64,000 bases of DNA from Microbacterium sufflavum (lineage in GTDB: Bacteria > Actinomycetota > Actinomycetes > Actinomycetales > Microbacteriaceae), in the NCBI RefSeq assembly GCF_023101165.1, contig NZ_CP078076.1:2914001-2978000 (forward strand). The letters run 5' to 3'. Both the position numbers and the translations under genes were made by a program. The notes below the pieces were generated by a model. It saw only the letters and a list, made by a program, of their open reading frames with translations. It searched no databases and was not told where the DNA came from. Shown here piece after piece: positions 6,742 to 13,459 of this stretch (position 1 is the first letter of the stretch; each line of letters starts with the position of its first letter).

Positions 6742-7246
6742 GCTGGTGCGGCTTCATGATCCCGAGCGGCCTCCACATCGCGCCCATCAGGTTTTCGAGC
6801 GCGGCGTGGTAGCGGTCGTCGTCCTCGCTCGTGTTCGCCGCAATCGTCTCTGACAGGTGCACGGCGACCTCACTGGGCCCGACAAGCGCAAGGAGCGACA
6901 TCACATCCGCGCGCTCTTCGTCCATCGCTCGCATCGCGCGGAACTTCTCAGCGCGACGGTCATCCTCGCCGAGCCTGCGACGCATGCGCTCCCGCATCTC
7001 GTCCTTCTCAGCCTCGGGGGCATCCGACATGTCTTCAGCGATCAACTCCTCGATCACGTTGTCCACCGGATCGTAGCCGAGCGCCCGAATGCGCTCGATG
7101 AACCGGAGCGCGCGTTGGTACGCCTCGAAGCGCTGTTCGCGCACCCATCTGCGGTGCTCGCGCCGACCCTGAATCCAGGCTCCGAAGAGTCCGCCGACGA
7201 GCGCCAGCAGACCACCGACGACGACAGGTACGAGCGCATCCATCAC
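6680..7246 (-). CDS. single-pass membrane protein, IQxRREHxxW family, copy 1
   Basis: A 188-residue protein with one N-terminal membrane helix (about residues 5-24). It is followed at once by the basic motif IQGRREHRRWVREQR (25-39) and then a charged, probably coiled-coil cytoplasmic domain. The motif recurs in the element's proteins at 7255-7728 and 12879-13334. It lies 8 bases behind the latter's neighbour at 7255 and is probably cotranscribed with it. The start may be GTG 7246 or ATG 7243. No known function. Family members that I recall are anonymous actinobacterial proteins. Confidence 0.6.
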   Translation of the reverse strand: MMDALVPVVVGGLLALVGGLFGAWIQGRREHRRWVREQRFEAYQRALRFIERIRALGYDPVDNVIEELIAEDMSDAPEAEKDEMRERMRRRLGEDDRRAEKFRAMRAMDEERADVMSLLALVGPSEVAVHLSETIAANTSEDDDRYHAALENLMGAMWRPLGIMKPHQLTLSTTARQPRQPDRDDEAR

Positions 7247-7254
7247 GCCAGTCC

Positions 7255-7728
7255 CTACCGACGCACCTTCAGTGACCGTCGCGCGGCCACGATCAAGCGC
7301 TCCTGCGCGGCTTCGGCCTTGCTCCTGTCACGCGCCTCCAACGCCACCTGCATCTCTGCCGCCGCGATGCCGACCGGCGTTGGGCCGAGGATGGCGAGCG
7401 GAGCCATCGCCTCTGCCACGCTGTCGTACAGCGCATCGTCGCGCGCTACCAAGGCGACCACCTCAGGGCTCTCGGGCGTCATACCTTCGTCCCGCGCAAC
7501 CCTGTCCATCTTCGTGCGGTTGAACTGGAACGCCTTGATGAGCGCGTACATGCTCACCGTCGCCTCGTACTGCTTCTCGCGAACCCACTTCTTATGCTCG
7601 CGCCGCGACTGGATGCCCGCGCCGATGAACCCGGCGAGGACCGTCACGGCGACGCCCACGAGACCACCCGCGAGGGCGATCCATGCGGCGTTAACGGTTG
7701 CCGTGGCGGCGATTTCCTCTGGAGACAC
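7255..7728 (-). CDS. single-pass membrane protein, IQxRREHxxW family, copy 2
   Basis: A 157-residue protein. One membrane helix at about residues 15-38 is followed by IQSRREHKKWVREKQ (39-53) and a helical cytoplasmic domain of about 100 residues. The GTG start is fixed by a TAGGCT -10 box (7735-7740) six bases upstream and no ribosome site, which predicts a leaderless mRNA. It is the first gene of a two-gene minus-strand operon with 6680-7246. The same juxtamembrane motif in three proteins of one element points to a duplicated family, perhaps interacting with one another. Confidence 0.65.
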   Translation of the reverse strand: MSPEEIAATATVNAAWIALAGGLVGVAVTVLAGFIGAGIQSRREHKKWVREKQYEATVSMYALIKAFQFNRTKMDRVARDEGMTPESPEVVALVARDDALYDSVAEAMAPLAILGPTPVGIAAAEMQVALEARDRSKAEAAQERLIVAARRSLKVRR

Positions 7729-7734
7729 GTCGTG

Positions 7735-7740
7735 AGCCTA
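7735..7740 (-). promoter_or_regulatory. leaderless -10 box of the membrane-protein operon
   Basis: TAGGCT on the minus strand, six bases before the GTG at 7728. It has the same spacing as TAGTCT at 7943-7948 before 7955 and TAGACT at 8964-8969 before 8977. Confidence 0.6.
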
Positions 7741-7813
7741 GAGCCGGGACGCGCGTGAACTGTTGAGCGACTCCGGCGAGGCGTACCCTCGACAGCCCGA
7801 GCGGGGAGGAGCG

Positions 7814-7879
7814 ATGCCGCGACGACGCATGCAACCGGCCTCGACGCGCAAACCTGGGCCCACCTCGACCTCAACGTGA
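7814..7879 (+). CDS. possible 21-aa peptide
   Basis: A short frame behind GGGGAGGAGCG encodes a basic 21-residue peptide (MPRRRMQPASTRK and on). It lies in the 226-base divergent gap between the membrane genes at 7728 and 7955. Only the ribosome site supports it, and it may be a leader or a remnant. Confidence 0.25.
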   Translation: MPRRRMQPASTRKPGPTSTST

Positions 7880-7942
7880 ACGAGGGTGCGGAACTCGCTC
7901 TCCTGCGGGCATGGCGGGTCGACCAGCGGCCAGCCCCATCAG

Positions 7943-7948
7943 TAGTCT
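7943..7948 (+). promoter_or_regulatory. leaderless -10 box TAGTCT
   Basis: TAGTCT followed by six bases (GGTCGC) and the GTG start at 7955. There is no Shine-Dalgarno sequence, so transcription should start at or next to the start codon. Confidence 0.6.
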
Positions 7949-7954
7949 GGTCGC

Positions 7955-8650
7955 GTGACGCCGCCGCCAGAGTCAAACTCCCCTGCCACCATCACCTTCT
8001 CCGCCAAACTTCCCGACGACCTCGGGGCCGACGAGTTCGCCGCACTCGTGGACGCTGTCAGCGCGCTGGACGATGCGGTCGTGACGAGCGTGCGCAACTC
8101 GCCCGAGGCCGAGTTCTTCAACGCCGACCTGCGCACCGTCGCGCCATCCGTCGTGCAGAAGGTGCAGTACGGCAGCGACTTCATGGTCGTGCTCGGCGTC
8201 GTCGCGCAGGGTGCGGTGCCAGTCGGCGTCGTCGCAGGCGTGTGGCTGACCATCGCCAAGAGCATCGACATCATCGCCGCGGCGCGCCTCAAGAACGAAG
8301 AGCGCAAAGGCAAACGGGATGAGCGGCTAGCACGTCGTCGCGAGCGCGCAGCTGCCGAGCAGGTCGTGAAGGCGCGGTACGTGTGGCGGCTCGGATCGCT
8401 GGAGTTCCTGTCGGCGTTCGAAGAGTTGCCCGATGGCTCGGACGACGACGCCGAACTCCCGGCCAAGCGGGTTCAGGAAGCGCTCGACACGCTTATCCCG
8501 CCCGAGACACGAGCCGAAGCCGAAGCGGGTCTGCCCGCTGACCTGCGCACACAGTCCGTTGTCGTTGCCGTGTCACAACTGGCAGAGTACGTCGTCACGG
8601 TCGAGGTGGTGCCGCAGACGGGCGGCCCGCGGCGTGCCAGGCGAGCCTGA
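7955..8650 (+). CDS. single-pass membrane protein, unknown
   Basis: A 231-residue protein. Residues 1-75 form a soluble acidic domain, about 77-102 a hydrophobic segment (FMVVLGVVAQGAVPVGVVAG and on), and 105-130 a highly basic stretch (RLKNEERKGKRDERLARRRE). The C-terminal domain has about 100 residues, including a beta-rich end QSVVVAVSQLAEYVVTVEVV. The basic stretch behind the helix suggests that the C-terminus is cytoplasmic. The GTG start follows from the TAGTCT -10 box six bases upstream. It lies alone between divergent and downstream genes. No family recognised. Confidence 0.55.
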   Translation: MTPPPESNSPATITFSAKLPDDLGADEFAALVDAVSALDDAVVTSVRNSPEAEFFNADLRTVAPSVVQKVQYGSDFMVVLGVVAQGAVPVGVVAGVWLTIAKSIDIIAAARLKNEERKGKRDERLARRRERAAAEQVVKARYVWRLGSLEFLSAFEELPDGSDDDAELPAKRVQEALDTLIPPETRAEAEAGLPADLRTQSVVVAVSQLAEYVVTVEVVPQTGGPRRARRA

Positions 8651-8976
8651 GCTCATCCTTCTGACCGACCACGCTTGCGGCGGATACAACTACCCGAGCA
8701 GCACTCGCCCCCGGCTCCGTTCCGCGAAACGACGCCCGAGCCGGCGCTCTGTCGGGCGGCGCGTGCCTCACACGTGCGTCAGGTACGGCTGAGCCCTGCA
8801 TCCGTCGAAGATGGAGACGAGGCACTGTGCGCCGATCTGAGGCGATAGAGCACCGTACCAGTCCATAAACAGCCGAGCCGCCTCATTCGCGCCACAGTCG
8901 GGCGCACGCCGCCGCTCACCTGACGTCTGAGTGTCGGTCGCTGGCTCAGCCTGCCGCTCGACATAGACTTCGCGGC
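8651..8976. other. gene-poor gap with one leaderless promoter
   Basis: These 326 bases hold no convincing gene on either strand. The only clear feature is TAGACT at 8964-8969, seven bases before the ATG at 8977. A minus-strand frame here has weak, unbiased codon use and no start signal. Confidence 0.5.
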
Positions 8977-9414
8977 ATGGTGCCTCTCGCGTTCGACCCC
9001 ATGCAGGACACGCTCGCAGCATGGCTTGGCGCTGTCGGAGGCATCCTTTCGGTCCTGATCGCGGCCTACGCCCTGTGGCTGGCGATCCGCGCAGATCGGC
9101 GTCACGTGGAGTGGCAACTCACCAACGAGCGCAAGCCTGATGGGCGGCGATCCGACGTGTGGCGGCTCGTAAACACCTCGTCGGGCGTGAAAGCCAAGGT
9201 CACGTCGTTCGAGAGCGTCGGCGAGGATAGCGCCGCCCTCCGAGGCGAACTCGACCTGCCCGCCGTCGTGGAGCCTGGAGCATTCATGCCGTTCACCCAC
9301 TCGCGCTCGCTTGCCGACCCCTGGCCGACCGTTGTCCGCGTCACATGGCGAGAGGGTCGTCCACAGGGGCGCTTCCGCCGCAAGGAGTACGCGAGCACGC
9401 TCTACATCGACTGA
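8977..9414 (+). CDS. small membrane protein with C-terminal beta domain
   Basis: A 145-residue protein. One membrane helix at about residues 13-37 (AAWLGAVGGILSVLIAAYAL and on) is followed by IRADRRHVEWQLTNERK, a basic juxtamembrane stretch that only loosely resembles the RREHxKW motif of the other membrane proteins. A compact domain of about 90 residues with alternating strands follows (VWRLVNTSSGVKAKVTSFES, VRVTWREGRPQGRF). This is a common layout in anonymous mobile-element proteins. The leaderless start is supported by TAGACT at 8964-8969, and ATG 9001 is an alternative. Function unknown. Confidence 0.55.
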   Translation: MVPLAFDPMQDTLAAWLGAVGGILSVLIAAYALWLAIRADRRHVEWQLTNERKPDGRRSDVWRLVNTSSGVKAKVTSFESVGEDSAALRGELDLPAVVEPGAFMPFTHSRSLADPWPTVVRVTWREGRPQGRFRRKEYASTLYID

Positions 9415-9444
9415 TTCGCGGTACCGCACGGCACCGATTGGCAC

Positions 9445-9450
9445 TAGCCT
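9445..9450 (+). promoter_or_regulatory. candidate promoter of the right-hand operon
   Basis: TAGCCT, with the expected transcription start near 9457, 73 bases before the GTG at 9530. A GTG at 9455 opens an 18-codon frame ending at 9511 that could be a leaderless leader peptide. The -35 region is unclear. Confidence 0.4.
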
Positions 9451-9529
9451 GGTCGTGTTGAAGGTGCTCGCCTCCCGCGGCGGGTCAGATCGCATGAGGC
9501 GGTCGGGCTGAGGAACCCAGGAGGTTCCC

Positions 9530-9742
9530 GTGCCCGCCATTCGCGCCACTCCCGAGTCTGTCGAGGCTCGCGCTATCGCTGTGCTCGCCTCGGGCGGCAC
9601 GATGCGGTACACCGACCTGTCCACCGCGCTCAGCGCGCCACAGCGTCGCCACCTGTGGGATGTCGTGACGACTTCGCCGCGCATCATCGTGGAGCCTTCA
9701 CCCAACGGCGGGCACCGTGTGCGCCTCAGCGAGTCAGCATGA
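9530..9742 (+). CDS. small winged-helix-like protein, 70 aa
   Basis: A 70-residue product starting at GTG behind an ideal AGGAGG ribosome site. The sequence VEARAIAVLASGGTMRYTDL, then SAPQRRHLWDVV, then the strand pair IIVEPSPNGGHRVRLSE, looks like a minimal winged helix and so a DNA-binding protein. It is the first gene of a second coupled operon; the stop overlaps the next ATG (ATGA at 9739-9742). Confidence 0.55.
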   Translation: MPAIRATPESVEARAIAVLASGGTMRYTDLSTALSAPQRRHLWDVVTTSPRIIVEPSPNGGHRVRLSESA

Positions 9743-10125
9743 GTGCGTCCTACGCCGCCACGCACGCCGCGCTCCGTCGCTCTCGCGGCTCAGCGGTCGG
9801 CCTGCCGTGCTTCCGATGCGGCAAGCGTGCGAGCGGCTGGGCGTGCACAGCATCCGCCGCCGACCGTGTGCCAGGCCGCAACGCCGAGGGCCGCACTGTG
9901 ACGTTCAGCCGCGACCTCAGCGACTACGCCGCCGCGTGTGACTCGTGCCGTGCCGCGACCGACCGCGAGCACACCGCCGTGCGTCGCGCCGCTGCACACC
10001 TGGCGCTGTCGCCGCTCCCGAAGCGCTCCGAGCCCCGCCGCGTGACGTTGGCGGCACCAACCTCACAGCCGCCCGCGCTGTTCGACATGCCCGAGGAGAA
10101 CCATGCCCCGACGTACACCCGCTGA
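9739..10125 (+). CDS. zinc-ribbon protein, 128 aa
   Basis: A 128-residue basic protein with two CxxC pairs, Cys24-x2-Cys27 (CFRCGKR) and Cys67-x2-Cys70 (CDSCR), that can bind one zinc. The space between them (about 40 residues) and the flanking arginines resemble small nucleic-acid-binding or HNH-derived phage proteins, but the HNH histidines are missing. The start is taken at the ATGA overlap with the gene before. The tail overlaps the next gene by 23 bases in another frame. Confidence 0.55.
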   Translation: MSASYAATHAALRRSRGSAVGLPCFRCGKRASGWACTASAADRVPGRNAEGRTVTFSRDLSDYAAACDSCRAATDREHTAVRRAAAHLALSPLPKRSEPRRVTLAAPTSQPPALFDMPEENHAPTYTR

Positions 10126-10366
10126 CCGAGCACGCGAGCAGGCCGACCGCGAGAACCTGACCGCCGTCCTGCTCACCCTCCAGCGCACCGCATGCGCCCG
10201 CGCCGGAGTCCCCGTGCCAACCAAGCCCAACCCCGACCCCGAGGCTGTGCCACGCCTCCAGGCCGCACTCGCCGCCTATGCCAAGAAGCCGCGCGGGGCG
10301 TTCATGCGCGACGTGCAGGCCTACCTCCGTTCGCCTGGAATGACGGAACCAGGGAGCGGAACGTGA
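10103..10366 (+). CDS. hypothetical protein, 87 aa
   Basis: An 87-residue, mostly helical protein rich in Arg and Ala. It has an ATG with GAGGAGAA eight bases upstream, inside the end of the preceding gene. Its stop overlaps the next GTG (GTGA at 10363-10366). No family is recognised. Position suggests an accessory of the HTH protein that follows. Confidence 0.5.
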   Translation: MPRRTPADRAREQADRENLTAVLLTLQRTACARAGVPVPTKPNPDPEAVPRLQAALAAYAKKPRGAFMRDVQAYLRSPGMTEPGSGT

Positions 10367-10833
10367 GCGACAACCTGAGCCTCCAGGAGCGCCGCATCCG
10401 CGCCGTCAACCTGCGCCGCGCGGGCGCTGACTACCGGAGCATCGCGCGGTCGCTCGGCGTCAGTCCCAGCACCGCGTGGCGGCTCGTGGACGACGCTCTG
10501 CGGCTCGTGCTCGTGGACGGCACCGAGCGCCTGCGCCAGATCGAAGGCGAGCGGCTGGACGACGCTCAGCGCGCGCTGTGGCCCGCTGTCGTCAGCGGCG
10601 ACGTGCGGGCCGTGGACGTGTACATCAGGCTCTCGGCGCGCCGTGCTCGCATGTTCGGGCTCGACATCGAAGCGGAAACCGAGGTGGAGCGCGAGATGCG
10701 CGAGGCGTACCGCGAGCAGGTCGAGACGTTCCTAGCTGGCCTCGCTGTCCCAGCACCGAAGCCTCGCAGACCTCAGCCACCAGAGCCGACCGGCCTTCGA
10801 GCACTGGAGCCCCGACATGATCGCCATGAGTAA
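10363..10833 (+). CDS. HTH protein resembling phage small terminase subunit
   Basis: A 156-residue protein. Residues about 9-45 form a homeodomain-like helix-turn-helix (NLRRAGADYRSIARSLGVSP, STAWRLVDDAL). A helical middle follows (IEGERLDDAQRALWPAVVSG, then VDVYIRLSARRARMFGLDIE) and a Pro-rich tail. The HTH plus the RLxxRRAxxxGLD segment is typical of actinophage proteins annotated as small terminase or HTH proteins, which recognise a packaging site. There is no large terminase in the element. In phage satellites a lone small terminase redirects helper-phage packaging, which is why this gene matters. It could instead be a plain regulator. Confidence 0.55.
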   Translation: MSDNLSLQERRIRAVNLRRAGADYRSIARSLGVSPSTAWRLVDDALRLVLVDGTERLRQIEGERLDDAQRALWPAVVSGDVRAVDVYIRLSARRARMFGLDIEAETEVEREMREAYREQVETFLAGLAVPAPKPRRPQPPEPTGLRALEPRHDRHE

Positions 10834-11137
10834 GGCCGCGATCCTGCGCGGCATGCGCCAGGCCACCGAGCGCCGCAAGCGTCACGAGACAGCCGCACAC
10901 GCCCGCGCGGTGGCTGACAGCGCGCGGGCTCGCCTCGACGCCTTCGCGGCACGCCTCGACGCCCTCGACACGCGCGTCGAAGCCGTCCGCATCGACCCGC
11001 TCGCCGCCGCCGCTGAACGCGAGCGCCGCCGCGCGCCGTACCGCGCCGACGTGGAGCGCTTCGAGGCGACGCGACGCGCCGACCTCCTCGCCGCGACCCC
11101 CGACAGCCACGACGCCTACGACTGGAGCACGACATGA
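10817..11137 (+). CDS. coiled-coil protein, 106 aa
   Basis: A 106-residue protein. Residues about 10-95 are an almost continuous charged helix (MRQATERRKRHETAAHARAV, RLDAFAARLDALDTRVEAVR), so probably a coiled coil. The ATG at 10817 has GGAG eight bases upstream; ATG 10826 is an alternative. It overlaps the preceding gene by 17 bases and the next by ATGA. No function assigned. Confidence 0.5.
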   Translation: MIAMSKAAILRGMRQATERRKRHETAAHARAVADSARARLDAFAARLDALDTRVEAVRIDPLAAAAERERRRAPYRADVERFEATRRADLLAATPDSHDAYDWSTT

Positions 11138-11475
11138 CCCACCGCACCGACACCATCCCTGAGCGCGTCCGACGCGCACACGCTCCCAGGCTCGACGGCG
11201 AGACGGCTGACCGCGTGATGAACCGCGAGTACCGCACGGTCGAACCGCGCGAGCGTGACGCCGAGGCCTGGAACCGGCATCCCGAGGCCGACCCTGCCGC
11301 CGTCGCCCGCGTCGCTGTCGAACTCGCCCGCGATGCCCTCGTGCCGCTCGCGCTCACGAGGCGGTGTCCCGACTGCGGCGCTGAGCCTGGCGCGTCGTGC
11401 GCTCGTGCCATGGTCGCCGCGTGCGGTTCGCGTGTGCACATCGCGGTGCGGCTCCGAGCGGAGGCGACGCCATGA
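11134..11475 (+). CDS. zinc-finger protein, CPxCGAxPGxxC type
   Basis: A 113-residue protein. Its C-terminal part carries CPDCGAEPGASC (Cys78, Cys81, Cys89) followed by His102 in SRVHIAVR. This zinc site is frequent in actinophage and actinobacterial mobile-element proteins. The N-terminal half is charged and helical. Overlaps by ATGA at both ends place it firmly in the operon. The target is unknown, probably nucleic acid. Confidence 0.6.
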   Translation: MTHRTDTIPERVRRAHAPRLDGETADRVMNREYRTVEPRERDAEAWNRHPEADPAAVARVAVELARDALVPLALTRRCPDCGAEPGASCARAMVAACGSRVHIAVRLRAEATP

Positions 11476-11768
11476 CGTACCCGGGCGAGTCCTGGCAGAG
11501 CGAGAACACACGCCGCGACCTCGCCGCCGCACACGCGCGCCGCGACGCCGAACAGGCCGACGCTGAGCGGAAGCGCGCCGCCCGCGTTCGCGCTGCTGAA
11601 CGCCGCCCAGCCGCGCCCGTGCTCGTCGCCGCCGAGCACGTCATCCGTCCCGAGCCACCCGCACAATCCGCACCACCCGAGCCACCACGACAGCGCCGCC
11701 TGCGCTACGTCGATCCGGCCTCGTTCTACTCAGTCCTGGAGGAAGACACGCATGACCACGACAACTGA
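11472..11768 (+). CDS. hypothetical protein with coiled-coil N-terminus, 98 aa
   Basis: A 98-residue product starting in the ATGA overlap with the zinc-finger gene. Residues about 8-48 are a charged helix (RRDLAAAHARRDAEQADAER). The middle is Pro-rich, and the end, RLRYVDPASFYSVLEEDTHD, looks like a short binding motif. It overlaps the next gene by 17 bases. Not recognised. Confidence 0.45.
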   Translation: MTYPGESWQSENTRRDLAAAHARRDAEQADAERKRAARVRAAERRPAAPVLVAAEHVIRPEPPAQSAPPEPPRQRRLRYVDPASFYSVLEEDTHDHDN

Positions 11769-12630
11769 CCTCAGCCCGTTCGGGCTCCGCGAGACGCCCG
11801 AAGGGCTCCTGCCGTGCGGTGCATGCGGCATCGCGACGACGCCGGACCGTCTCACGCCGCACTCTGTCCTCAGCCGCATCGTCGCGATGCCGCACGGCGA
11901 GCGCGCCGAAGACGTGAAGGACGGTGCAACCGTAGACCTCCCGACGTGCGATGACTGCCGCGCGCTCGCCAGCACCGCCGAGGCCATCGTCACGGCGCAT
12001 CCGCACCTGCGGCACTCGCTCGGCTCCGTCGCGACGTGGCGCGTGCAGTCCGCGCTCTACGCGCTGTCGGTGCTCGGTCACCCGATCTCAGGCCCGGACA
12101 TCAAGCCGGAGCGGCTCTGGGCGCTCGTGAACCGCCTCGGCATGCCCGGAGCGCTCGCGCCGTACTCGCGCCGCTTCTCGCCCACATGGCTCCCTGGCGC
12201 GACGACCAAGCGGTCAGCACGCGAACGCTGGTCAGCGGTCGATCCGTTCGTGCTCAGCGACTGCCAGCGCGGCATCGCGGACGTGACGGTGGACATGCGG
12301 CCCGCTCGCGCGCTCGACGGCGGGCCGTGCTCCTGGTGCGGTGCGAGGAGCGCCTACGGACGCCGCACGTCGGAGGCGTGGCCCGGTGACGGGCTCTGCG
12401 TGACGTGCTGGCTCACCAAGCGCGACGGCGGCGGCTGGTACGACGCCTTCGTGGCCTACATCGACCCCGACCGCGCGATCCGCCGCCACATCCCCGGCAC
12501 GCTCGACCTCGACGGCATCCGCCCCTGGTCGCAGTCTCACGGCGGCACCGGCACCGCATGGAGCCACAGCGGCGACCGCAACGCGCTCCGTCAGCACGTC
12601 GCCCACCTCGTCGGCATCACAGTTCCGTGA
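11752..12630 (+). CDS. protein with two zinc-binding CxxC modules, 292 aa
   Basis: The largest protein of the right-hand operon. Four CxxC pairs occur as two modules: Cys22/25 with Cys66/69, and Cys193/196 (CSWC) with Cys216/219 (CVTC). Between them lies a helical linker with WxxxxRLG-like stretches (ERLWALVNRLGMPGALAPYS). The duplicated zinc layout suggests recognition of nucleic acid or a protein partner. No catalytic motif is visible. The start has GGAGGAAGACACGC upstream inside the previous gene. No family recognised. Confidence 0.55.
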   Translation: MTTTTDLSPFGLRETPEGLLPCGACGIATTPDRLTPHSVLSRIVAMPHGERAEDVKDGATVDLPTCDDCRALASTAEAIVTAHPHLRHSLGSVATWRVQSALYALSVLGHPISGPDIKPERLWALVNRLGMPGALAPYSRRFSPTWLPGATTKRSARERWSAVDPFVLSDCQRGIADVTVDMRPARALDGGPCSWCGARSAYGRRTSEAWPGDGLCVTCWLTKRDGGGWYDAFVAYIDPDRAIRRHIPGTLDLDGIRPWSQSHGGTGTAWSHSGDRNALRQHVAHLVGITVP

Positions 12631-12676
12631 TCGCCAGCACCCCAGACCCCGCTCACCACCCACGGAAGGACACACC

Positions 12677-12832
12677 ATGAGCACTCCCACCAACGACCCC
12701 CAGGCCGTCGCGCCGAACGGCGGCGCGACGACCGTCGTGGCTGAGTGCGGCGACCTTGGGCGCGCTGTGCGCGGCACCGGCACGTTCGGCGGCGAACGGC
12801 TCGCCCGCGGCACGGTGCGTCGGCCCCGCTGA
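12677..12832 (+). CDS. small hypothetical protein, 51 aa
   Basis: A 51-residue product behind GGAAGGA six bases before the ATG, 46 bases after the preceding stop. It contains a single cysteine and a Gly/Arg-rich second half (GRAVRGTGTFGGERLARGTV). Probably the last gene of the operon. No motif is recognised. It rests on the ribosome site and position. Confidence 0.4.
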   Translation: MSTPTNDPQAVAPNGGATTVVAECGDLGRAVRGTGTFGGERLARGTVRRPR

Positions 12833-12878
12833 GCGTGTCGCGCTCGTCAGCACGCCGCGGAGCGCGAGACTGTGGCTC

Positions 12879-13334
12879 GTGCCGCCTCTCGATCCCACCG
12901 TCCTCGCCTTGCTGTCGATCTTCGGCGGCGTGCTCCTGACGATCATCGCTGGTGGCATCGGCGCGCTCATCCAGCACCGCCGCGAGCATTCCAAGTGGCT
13001 CCGCGATCAGCGGCTCCGCGTGTATGCGGAGTACATTGCGGCGACAGACGAGTACTGGCGCGCGACAGACGAGAACGATTCGAAGGTATCCCAGGCCGCG
13101 GTGGCAGAAGCGAACCGCGGGTTCGGGGCGATTGAACTGGTTGGTTCGCCCGACGTGCAGGCGACGGCCGAGAAGATTGCCTCGGGCATGCGTATGGCCC
13201 AAAGTGTCTTCGAGGTGTGGCGCGGTGGCGCCGACCCGGAGAATCAAGCCGTGGTTACCGCCGCACGCGACGCCTACGCGGACGCTCGCGCAAGCTTCAT
13301 CGAACGCGCGAAAGATCGAGTCGGCACCCGCTGA
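12879..13334 (+). CDS. single-pass membrane protein, IQxRREHxxW family, copy 3
   Basis: A protein of 151 residues. The membrane helix at about 8-30 (VLALLSIFGGVLLTIIAGGI) is followed by IQHRREHSKWLRDQR (31-45) and a helical cytoplasmic domain. It is the third copy of the motif found at 6680-7246 and 7255-7728, about 5 kb away at the other end of the element. The GTG start at 12879 follows GAGACT plus seven bases, in keeping with the leaderless starts of the other cargo genes. The frame is open further upstream, so the start is uncertain. It is the last gene before attR. Confidence 0.6.
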   Translation: MPPLDPTVLALLSIFGGVLLTIIAGGIGALIQHRREHSKWLRDQRLRVYAEYIAATDEYWRATDENDSKVSQAAVAEANRGFGAIELVGSPDVQATAEKIASGMRMAQSVFEVWRGGADPENQAVVTAARDAYADARASFIERAKDRVGTR

Positions 13335-13345
13335 GCCCCCGTGAA

Positions 13346-13412
13346 CGACACGCCGTGAGTCACAGAAAGGCAGGCACTCACAGAAAACGATGAGGCACGC
13401 ATAACGCACGCG
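13346..13412. repeat. right-end repeats beside attR (putative integrase/excisionase sites)
   Basis: This stretch holds CGACACGCCGTGAGT (13346-13360, also at 4190-4204), two copies of TCACAGAAA 18 bp apart (13360-13368, 13378-13386), and the arm-type 18-mer GCACGCATAACGCACGCG (13395-13412) that matches 2785-2802. Such clusters beside a core site usually bind integrase and excisionase. Confidence 0.55.
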
Positions 13413-13429
13413 TCGTGCTCCGCCAAAGC

Positions 13430-13455
13430 AAAAACCCCGGCAGACCGGGGTTTTT
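13430..13455 (-). terminator. element-borne terminator for tRNA-Val(GAC)
   Basis: An 11-bp stem with A-run and T-run (AAAAACCCCGG, loop CAGA, CCGGGGTTTTT), five bases beyond the tRNA 3' end on the minus strand. It replaces the chromosomal terminator now stranded at 2594-2621. Confidence 0.85.
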
Positions 13456-13459
13456 ATCT

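Noticed and set aside
8768..9022. Minus-strand frame ending ARLFMDWYGALSPQIGAQCL in the 8651-8976 gap
   Set aside because: The sequence looks protein-like in places, but third-codon GC bias is weak, no start signal fits, and it overlaps the leaderless start of the 8977 gene.
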